Part shown: positions 55,832 to 64,000 of the stretch, in pieces
Layout of the letters: the number at the start of each line of letters is the position of its first letter
How positions within the stretch are numbered: the first letter of the stretch is position 1
Translations under genes and position numbers: made by a program
Notes under the pieces: generated by a model
Told to the model about the DNA's origin: nothing
Database searches by the model: none
Seen by the model: only the letters and a program-made list of their open reading frames with translations
NCBI RefSeq assembly: GCF_001039355.2
Contig: NW_019775822.1
Location: forward strand, 1 to 64,000
Source of the DNA: Lingula anatina
Taxonomy: Eukaryota; Brachiopoda; Lingulata; Lingulida; Lingulidae
Direction: 5' to 3'
DNA: 64,000 bases

Positions 55832-56664
55832 TAGCCCGTATTCCTCCCTTTAGTGTTAAGGGAGACTTAAAGTCGACCTCATACGAAATTTGTATTCCAA
55901 GACCTTTCTTTATCTCACTTGAATGGAATCACTTAATCATCCTTAGCAAAGGAGTCAGTCATTTCTAGAATCTGCCTTTGCTTAAAGATTTCCTTTATTT
56001 TCGGCTGAGGAGTCCTTAAAATGTAAGGTTGGTCTGGAGTAACTTTTAGTGTTCCTTAAGCAGCCATCCTGTACAGTTCTCTTGTGAAAATTAGCTCCAT
56101 GGGGGACTATGTTAACCAACTGGTGCGTCTTTATGATGTCAACAGGAATGCAAGACGCATGAGAATACGCCTACCTAAATTCAATGAAGACGACTTCACC
56201 GATGACGATTTCTTTGCAAGGTTCCATTTCTCGAAAGATGGCTTCAACTACTTGATGGATTTAAATTATATTAATTAATTTATTATTAATAAAATGATAA
56301 ATTAACAAATTAATAAATTTGGCTTAGATCAAAACATCCACATGCAGTGATGATGTCCATATGCACTGTTGCATGATAGCAGTTGACCAGTTGACCCCAA
56401 TTATACAACATAACTGAGGCCTTTATAACGAGGAGGGTGTCACAAAGGCCTACTTTAACCAATGAGGAGCTCCTTTATGTCAGTGTCCCTTACCTAAAGG
56501 CTGACTTTTGTCAAAGTAATTCCTTATCAAAGGAGAGGCTAAAGTGTGGTCTTAGAATACAATTTCGTTAGGCCTTCCTTTACCAAGGAACACCTCATCA
56601 AAGGAAGCCTTTATAAAAGTTGACCTTAGGCCAATTTTAAGGAACATCTTGGAATACGGGCCTA
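55832..56664 (+). mobile_element. Internally deleted PIF/Harbinger-like DNA transposon
   Basis: The ends are inverted: TAGCCCGTATTCC at 55832 and GGAATACGGGCCTA ending at 56664. Longer sub-terminal inverted similarity follows, for example CGAAATTTGTATTCCAAGACC on the left against the reverse complement of GGTCTTAGAATACAATTTCG on the right. Flanking TA/TAT fits a 3-bp target duplication. A transposase N-terminal fragment lies inside (56099-56278). GGCCCGTATT-type ends are common in animal Harbinger-like elements. The short length and truncated frame show it is non-autonomous. Confidence 0.65.
56099..56278 (+). pseudogene. Truncated Harbinger-like transposase fragment
   Basis: 59 codons from ATG to TAA: NARRMRIRLPKFNEDDFTDD followed by DFFARFHFSKDGFNYLMDL. 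The acidic stretch followed by (F/Y)xxRFxxSKxxFxxLxxL resembles the start of HARBI1/PIF transposases just before the helix region. The frame then runs into AT-rich sequence, and the DDE catalytic core is missing. Confidence 0.5.
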
Positions 56665-58479
56665 TGTTTTTCCAATTTAAACCAAACCAACAACTCAAAT
56701 TCAGCGCATTCTGGTGCTATTCATGTGGATTGCATGACAACGGTATCATCACTGCAGTAAAGTGATCCATCCAGTGTAAAGGGGGCTTTAGTGGAGATCC
56801 GTTGTAATTGCGTGTCATTTTACAGGTAGCGTGCGCCAAGCAGCTGTAGCTGGCACTGTCCATTGTTCCATCAACAACACTACATTATCATGTGTTCAAT
56901 GCAATATCAGGATGAATCTCTTCAGTGCTTTAAGTGAGCGCTCTTCAGTCTTGGGTGACGTCTTTCTGTCAGACTTTACGACCTCTATTAACCCTAAACC
57001 ATTCAGCTCACTAAGAAACATTCCGCTTGTAATACCAAGTCGCAGTATATAGGCTTGTGTATACTGAAAAATAGTCGGTTGGTCAATTAAAGACGAAGAC
57101 AACGGCCTTATTTCAGAAGTTTTTGAAGTCATGCTTCCGGTGGAGGGCAGGTTTTTGTGCTGTTGAGAAGACGAGACTGAAAGTATAACGCAAGGCAGTG
57201 TGAAAAAAAGATAGGTTCCAGCCCCAGCCCTCCTAACATTTTACATGTGTAATTCTGAAACATTTCATTCCGCTCTAACGAAACTGAAGGTCTGCCCTCC
57301 ATTTAGTTATAATGATTAGAATTAGTCTGACATAAGTGGATCAAAATCTAGGGCGAGGCTTACCTGCACAAATGAATGGGAAGCGGACTCTGGGAAGTCA
57401 CACCGGTTTTCCCTTGATATGTGTGTGAGAAATCACAGGGATTCTTAAAAGGCTTATAAGCCAGAATTGTTAGGTGACAGACATGAAATCGTTGAAAGTT
57501 ACAATGTTGTTATTTTATAGTAGGTACTTTTAAAAATTGATAATTAAATAGATAAAAAAATACTTGTTTGAGCGCATTTTTTGATAATGGAAATGTGTTC
57601 TGTTTTATTTTTACGTGTATAAAAATGGCAAAAAGTCCTATTTTTATGTCTAATTAACTTGCAAAGCTACTTATCACTCGATCGTTCAAAGAGCAAATGA
57701 AAACGACAAAATCCCTCAAATAAAAGTAGGACTTTGTCGTCGATCGATATTTCCTTCATAAATGTCAAAAAGACGTATGGTGTACCGAATGAATCATGAA
57801 TCGCAATGGTAAAAAAAATAAAATAAATAAACATAATAAAAAAATTTAAAAAAACATCAATTCCAAGCTCAGGGGTGGGTCGATCATGATTCGTAGAAGG
57901 AAAAAAATCCTTTTTTCTCGAAGAAAATTAGATTTGGCACTAAAATCAAGTAAAGAATAACTAATAAACAAAAAGTTATGGAATATAATAAAATTGTCTT
58001 TCGCCAGCAAGAATGTTAATGCAGTTTTTGAAAAAAAAATTAACAAACACCTCTTCCGTACAAAGGAATCTGATTTATTTCTTGATATGTCAGTTTTGGA
58101 TCGGAAATGTATTATATGCCCATAGTTCTGTAGTATCCAAATAATAGAGTATCTATAAAATGCATTCACTGACTAATCTCAGCCCCATGATCGCCTGGCA
58201 GTATTAATAGGAAAAAGATGAAGTAATCACTGACACTATCTTAACAATTCCCCTTTAATACTTTGCCGGACCTTCTCACTGTGTGATGCTCTAGGAAATC
58301 GGGATATGCAATCGATCCCTGATAATCTATACGCCAATCAGACTATCAAACCTTCTATAAAAGATTATGCAATCAAACGATAATTTATAGATAGTATGTA
58401 GCTTATCTCATATTAGGCAAACAGCCTCAGGAGCTGCCATTCATTTCATATTTTATTAGTGGGGTGATTGCAAGACGCC
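56665..58479. other. Intergenic, no gene recognised
   Basis: A 78-codon minus frame at 56896-57132 (starts MTSKTSEIRPLSSSL) has a non-simple composition but no domain I recognise and no convincing splice partners. The rest is AT-rich, with A/T homopolymers around 57810-57850. Confidence 0.45.
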
Positions 58480-59122
58480 ATGAGAAACGGAGATTTCTGG
58501 TTTTTGCATCTTCCGTTTTTAACACTTTGCTTGACATCGGGTAAGTGGTGTTTATATCATATGTATATCTGTAGGTAAAGTACATTATAGCAAAGTTCAC
58601 TGTAAATGCACCGTGAAGCAGGAAAACAATACTGCATGTGAGATGCTTTATGTATCAAGATTGGCGGTCGAACCATTGGCAGAGAAAGTAATGATTGAAA
58701 CGAATTTCGCAACCCATTTTCAGATATTTATTAATTTAAAATGAGAACTTAGGGTAATAATCAGCACTGTTTGCCTCAAAGCCGTTTTTTTCTTTCTTCT
58801 CAAATAACGTAAGTAACAAATAATACACATTTCCTTTTTATCGGCAATACTGCATGGATAAAAATGTATAAAAATGTTACATCATGAATAAAATGTACTA
58901 AAACGAATCAAGTATTTTAATGACAATATCCTCGTTGTAGTCGTTGCTCAGTTGTGTCCGGAGGGATGGCTGGGAAGTCCCTTCACGGATTTCTGCTTCC
59001 AATTCAACAGCGACAAATTCAGAAAAACGTGGACGGAGGCACGCGGGGCATGTCAGTCACGGTTTGGTGATCTGGCCTGGTATGAAAATACTGAAGAAAA
59101 GGTGAAGTACACATATAAACGG

Positions 59123-59157
<35 letters not shown>

Positions 59158-60242
59158 AATAGAAAGCATTTAGCGCTGCACGCTGTAAAACATTTGTGTT
59201 AGCCTTAGTTAATAACGCTGTACGTTCTGTGTTCCAGATGTTGAGCATATGTCAGGTTTCTGTCCTAAAACGAAATAAATCCGAGATTTATGAGCGATCT
59301 AGCCAATATCCAACAAGCTGTGATGTTTGCCACTGGTAGTACGCCCGCAGCCAGTAAATTTTGCTTGGATTTTCAGAATATGCGAATTTAGTGGTCCGAC
59401 ATGGCCATAAAAATTTTTCTTTAAGTTCTGCTTAGAGCTTTCAAAATGATTTTTTTCTGAAATGTAACTGTTACATTGGTGATTCTAAAAAGAAACACGT
59501 TTAACAAAATCGAGATCTTGTTATTACCAATATAAATGCAATGGAGGGGGGGGGGGGGGGCTGAATAACCCCTTCTTATTGAAATTTTATTTTGGACCAG
59601 TGAATCCTGATTTAGGCCAGTACATTGTAAGAAAGTGATGGTTCGAATGACCAGTAAGCTTTGAAGTTTATGGCACAGACTGTTCCAAGATGGGTATATT
59701 TGTACTGAAACGATGTACCTTGGATCGTATAAGCAATACAATCAAACACTTCTATAAAGCATATTATTGATAAATATTCGGGCTCTTTTGGTGAATGTGA
59801 CCATCTCTATACGTTACTGTATTATAACAATACTATGACAATTCCCAAATGTTGATAAACAATTGGCTTTGCAGTTATGCCAGTAAATTCAAATTCCTCA
59901 AATAAATTAGTAACGAATTGCGAGCCATACTCCATCTATTCTGTATATAAACACTATTGCAATTGTGCAAATGGCATTTGTCAGCTTTTTGCATTTTGCT
60001 TGATGTGTCATTAGCCATCTGAACTTTCTATTGCGTGTATATAGTATGTCTGTCAGCTTTCCGGATAAAATGAGAATAATTGAGATGATAAGATCATTTT
60101 ATCAGTTAATCAAAAACCCACGATATCGACCTTTTCACACTAGGTTAACCCTTTTGCGATATCAAAGGCAATTATTCACTTCATGATATGGACTATGCTG
60201 ACAAAATCATCATATCTTTGTCATATGATCTAATCCAGTCGG

Positions 60243-60301
<59 letters not shown>

Positions 60302-62116
60302 CAAAAATACATTCTCAAAAATTCACATTTTACGCCAACGTATGCCAAATCCATATATAAACCCATTACCGAGTTCTAAATGTCTACCTTTTTGTTACTC
60401 TGGTAATAGAGATAGTGAAGAAGGGGACTGGAAAAAATGACAAATTAAGAACTCAAAAACGTGGTAATGGATCGAATCATTTTTGAACGGTTTTGGAAAT
60501 TGCATACCTGGCGATAAAAGGAAAGGTTTATAAAGGTTTATAGAGACCCGATGCGCTTTTGTACAACTATAAGAAGAAGTCCAGAATGAGGGAAAATGTG
60601 TGTTATGGCACAGCACATCATAAGGGCCAGTCAGAATGTGTCATATANATATATATATATATATATTATTTATCACGGGGACAGATGGCACCATATGAAC
60701 ATATGGGTATCTTATACCTGATCAACGTAAACTTAACTGTGGCTACCGTATCTCAAACAATGGCTTCATTGTATATATTATTACAATTAATAGTTATTTT
60801 TATGGGTAGGTCTTGCTTCAAAAGAATAGTTCTGGACAAGAAAAGCTGGTAACATTAAATTACAGCAATTAAATAGGAACTTACTGCCCTGCTATGTTGA
60901 AACTCCTCTTGAAAGCCAGCAAAATTATTTTAGACTACAAAGGAAATCAGAACTGTAAAATCCCTATTGAAATCGCTGACGTGATTAGGACAGATCTTTA
61001 AATATATCTATCTCGAGAGGGGAAGCAAATTAAGCAGTGTCTATCAGTTTTCATTCAGCTCACGACGTCGACTTTTTAATTAATAAAGGCAACTTTATAG
61101 ACTTTTAGTATTTAATGGTTGAAACCTGTTTTATATAGCTTTTATCCTTCAGCTGCATATTATTTTAATGCGAAGTCTCAAACTCGTCTAATTCTTACTA
61201 CTTTTGAAAGCTTTTTTTACAGAACGACGTTTTATTCCCGGTGTTGTATTTTTAGTATATTTATTATAAAAATATATCTTTATCTCATCTTATCTTATCG
61301 CCAATTTTTTTATTAATCAATGTTGTTTGCCGATAACGCGAGTGAGTAGGTGTATTCTCTTCCTGTTTCCAGTTTCCTTCAGTCAATCGGTTGTAGTATT
61401 TAGTCTTATCAGTAGATATACAAGTACTTGGAGTGATATATGGGCAAGGGCCCTGGTTCTCTATACAACTTTTGTCCAAAAGTAAATGTCATTTTTAGAT
61501 CACAATTTTGGTCGAGTTTGACTCTAAATAAATCTGTGGTAGTAAAGTATAGTAAAGTACATATTGTTATAACACATTTGGCATTTCTTTCCTGTTATAA
61601 TACAGGTGCGAATTATTGGACATGCACTGTGCTATTATTCATATGTAGCTTGGGTCGTTATAGACTTGAGTTTTGGTCTAAACATTTAGTCCAACTTTCC
61701 GTTTACGCAACTTGCAACTTTTTCCCTTGACAAATAGTTGTATGCAGGATCTTTTACACAATTGATCTATCCCTCTTCCAGCAATTTGTCATAACAACGG
61801 CATACCGCCTTTTCCAAATTGACCGCCGGAGCAGTGCGTGGTGGTTGGGATTAAATGGCAGGGAAGATGACAACGAGTGGACATGGGTCACTGGTGAGGC
61901 CCTGGACACAGAGTTGGCGTAGGTTCAATGAAGAGTTTCGAATTGCATGGTCTGCATAGTTTTTGAACGGAAAACCTAGGCTCACTTTGGACAAGCATAA
62001 ATTTTCAGTACTCCATTGAGTTAGAGTAAATTTTGCTGTTAAATATTAGACGTGTTCAATTTATGTTTATTATTTATTAACATAAGGTTGCAGTTGCCCC
62101 CCCCCTACACACACAC

Positions 62117-62157
<41 letters not shown>

Positions 62158-63887
62158 TGACTGTCCTAACAGCAAGTGCACCGTATAACGTGATATCAGA
62201 TATACAGACATACAATATCTATCATGTTTCTCATTTTTATCCGCATCAACATGCAGTAATTGGAATGTCCAAGAAAGAAGCACTGGAGGCGGAAAAAGGC
62301 ATAAGACTTGTGGAGTTTTACGGCTGCAAGACGACACTACGAACGTAGGAGGGGATTCACTCGGCGGCTCTGATTGCTACACAGCTAATCCGTACATCTG
62401 CAAGAGGGCGAAAGGTTAAGATATGATTAACAGTTCTCAGACAGCTAAAACCCTGCTTCTAATTATTATTTATTTCTTTGTTACATCCAATATCTCGGAT
62501 CATGTAAATCCTTAATTATAAATAACACGGCTAAGACGTGTCTAATGGTCTGTGCCCCAGGTATTATGGACATATTTCCTTTCATTCCACACGAACGTCA
62601 ATTTTGTTTCGAGGACATATTGCCATAATTGACCAGTTCGTGAACCTGCTGATCTTGGAGTAACGTTTTGTATTTCAGCCGCGGTGGACAATTGTGCGGT
62701 CGGTTGGCAGCAGATAGAGGACTCTTGTTTTAAGTTTTTTGACTTACAAAAAGAATGGAAAGCAGCTTCGTATGTACCATTTTTAACAAAATTCATAGTG
62801 TTTTTGTAAGGAAGTTGACTGCTTTATTACTTAGCTCCGCTGTGTTTATTTGGTATAGTACATGCTACCCTCTGTCTCTCTCCAAAATCTTAACTAGGCT
62901 CAGTAGATTGCTTAATTTTTCATTTGAAAAACAAAGCCTGTAGATATAGAAAATGCACAAACAGATATTTCACATAGCCTACTTTAAAATTTTTCACATT
63001 CTTTGTGTTGTGTCTTTGACCCTTACATTCGCGAAAATCTGGACTAATAATCGCATTAAATTAATGTCATGAAAAGCTATCAGTACCCTATTAGACTAGG
63101 CTTCGTCCTAACTATAGCTCTTGTAATGTAACTATAGCTTTTGTAATGTAACAGTAACAAGTTTCCTGACTTGCAGTCTGTAGGCTGGAAACAACGCTTG
63201 GTCTTACATGTATCCTCGGCGCTCATCGACTTCTATCGTTGTTTTGTTGTTGGAAGAGTAGACCAACTTTTACTCAGACAATATATATATAAGGGATATT
63301 TTCTGACCAAGTGTTGTTCCTGATGACGTAGGTTTACAAAAAGTATGCATTAAACTATACACAAATGTCTGACTTTTAGTTCCTATACATACACATTCAT
63401 ACATAATAACTAGTGTAGAACAGTGGGGAATGTAACTCAATTTTCAAATTAACAATTTCAGTGCTGATTGCAATCGTCATGGAGCACAGCTAGCGACAGT
63501 GGAAAATGATGTACAGCAGCAATATATTTACGATATTGCACATTTCCAAGACAAACCAGTCTGGATAGGATATTCCTCTTGGTCCAATGAGGTATGATTA
63601 GCTCTATAGGGGTATGTCTGTTTGGTTGATAGTGACCTTTGATTTCTGTTTGACCATGCAAATTAACGGATTCTGCATGATACGATTACGTTGTTAGAGT
63701 AACTTTTAAATTAAATTACTTATCACCGTTCATGTAGGCCTACTAAATAAGCTATGTTATTAATTTTAACGTCTTATTAGTCTGGATCTGGTTGGAAAAA
63801 GAATGAGGAAGTTTTACCGCCATTTCAAGAAGGTGACAAAACGAATCCAGAATTCTGGGCAGAAGATAAACGTCCTCAGGCTCTTCC
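58480..63887 (+). CDS. Secreted multi-CTLD C-type lectin-like protein, 5' part
   Basis: Exons: 58480-58540, 58941-59101, 61782-61918, 62257-62414, 62679-62769, 63462-63591, 63781-63887, continuing past the window. Signal peptide FWFLHLPFLTLCLTS. CTLD1 (about residues 26-171) has CPEGW, FCFQF, ARGACQSRFGDLAWY, WWLGLN, EWTWVTGEAL, NWN, KTCGVLRL, DCYTANPYICK: six framework cysteines and the WIGL-type core. CTLD2 starts CAVGWQQIEDSCFKFF and has DCNRHGAQLATVEN and VWIGYSSW. Neither EPN/QPD nor WND sugar-Ca2+ motifs are visible in CTLD1, so canonical sugar binding is doubtful. Exon 3 must use donor GTAGGT at 61919; the nearer GTGAGG at 61894 would break the frame. Confidence 0.88.
59126..59154. repeat. 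(GA)n microsatellite
   Basis: Starts 25 bp after the lectin exon 2 donor. Confidence 0.95.
59155..61781. other. Lectin intron 2, no exon recognised
   Basis: A 2.7-kb intron with a poly-G run (about 59546-59560), a long (TA)n array and a second short (TA)n containing an N. No exon of CTLD type was found; the CTLD1 exons on either side already join in frame. Confidence 0.6.
60243..60298. repeat. (TA)n microsatellite
   Basis: About 27 AT units. A shorter array with an N at 60648 follows at about 60643-60666. Confidence 0.95.
62106..62155. repeat. (CA)n microsatellite in lectin intron 3
   Basis: CA array preceded by a C run, about 100 bp upstream of the exon 4 acceptor. Confidence 0.95.
63112..63153. 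repeat. 21-bp tandem duplication in lectin intron 5
   Basis: ACTATAGCTCTTGTAATGTA is followed directly by a near-identical copy, ACTATAGCTTTTGTAATGTA. No function evident. Confidence 0.8.
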
Positions 63888-64000
63888 GTAAGTTATTTTT
63901 TACTTCAACACAAAGAGGTTTGGTGACCGAATTGTCCCCCTGGCCCGATGTGTCATCCACCTCCCCCCTTCCCCCTCCAGTGTCTCAATGGTCTGTTGCG

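Noticed and set aside
59635-59665. GGTTCGAAT as a tRNA T-loop
   Set aside because: No matching acceptor, D or anticodon arms could be drawn around it.
60243-60298. Long (TA)n read as a coding (YI)n stretch
   Set aside because: Simple sequence; the open frame is a by-product of TATATA codons.
1-64000. CRISPR arrays or a prokaryotic defence island
   Set aside because: The tandem repeats have no regular unique spacers, and all recognisable genes are intron-split animal genes or animal-type single-exon genes.

Overview
This is animal nuclear DNA: AT-rich, with short exons carrying GT..AG splice sites, long introns, many microsatellites and decayed DNA transposons. The gene content and very high polymorphism fit a marine invertebrate, most likely a lophotrochozoan such as a bivalve mollusc. 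That assignment is inferred from style and families, not proven. I see no bacterial genes, CRISPR array, rRNA or tRNA.

Layout. (1) 1-9130 has no recognisable gene but holds two foldback (MITE-like) elements. (2) 9171-39329, plus strand: a complete dual oxidase (DUOX) gene of about 32 coding exons. It encodes a signal peptide, a heme-peroxidase-like ectodomain, EF-hands and an NADPH oxidase core, about 1519 aa in all. Two internal blocks appear twice in tandem: exons 8-11 and exons 18-26. Each duplication has a single N at its junction, and each would break the reading frame if both copies were spliced in series. The simplest reading is two unmerged haplotypes; for exons 8-11, which differ at seven residues, mutually exclusive exons are the alternative. 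(3) 43817-44848, minus strand: an intronless CREBZF/Zhangfei (REPTOR-BP-like) bZIP gene, tail to tail with DUOX. (4) 45755-50056, plus strand: a complete UBE2Z ubiquitin/FAT10-type E2 gene in seven coding exons, head to head with CREBZF. (5) 50585-52500: an orphan laminin-EGF exon beside an N, a lysine-rich open frame and a 167-bp tandem duplication. (6) 53460-54920, minus strand: an intronless-coding class A GPCR without a DRY motif, interrupted by 35 N. (7) 55832-56664: a PIF/Harbinger-like transposon remnant. (8) 58480 to the window end, plus strand: the 5' part of a secreted multi-CTLD (C-type lectin-like) gene.

Most unusual pattern: in three places (DUOX exons 8 and 14, UBE2Z exon 5) the end of an exon together with its 5' splice site is the founding unit of a minisatellite (39, 42 and 29 nt periods). 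These arrays lay down rows of extra splice-donor-like sequences in the intron. The genes are separate housekeeping, defence and signalling loci, not one operon-like system; the DUOX and lectin genes could both serve epithelial immunity, but nothing in the sequence links them.
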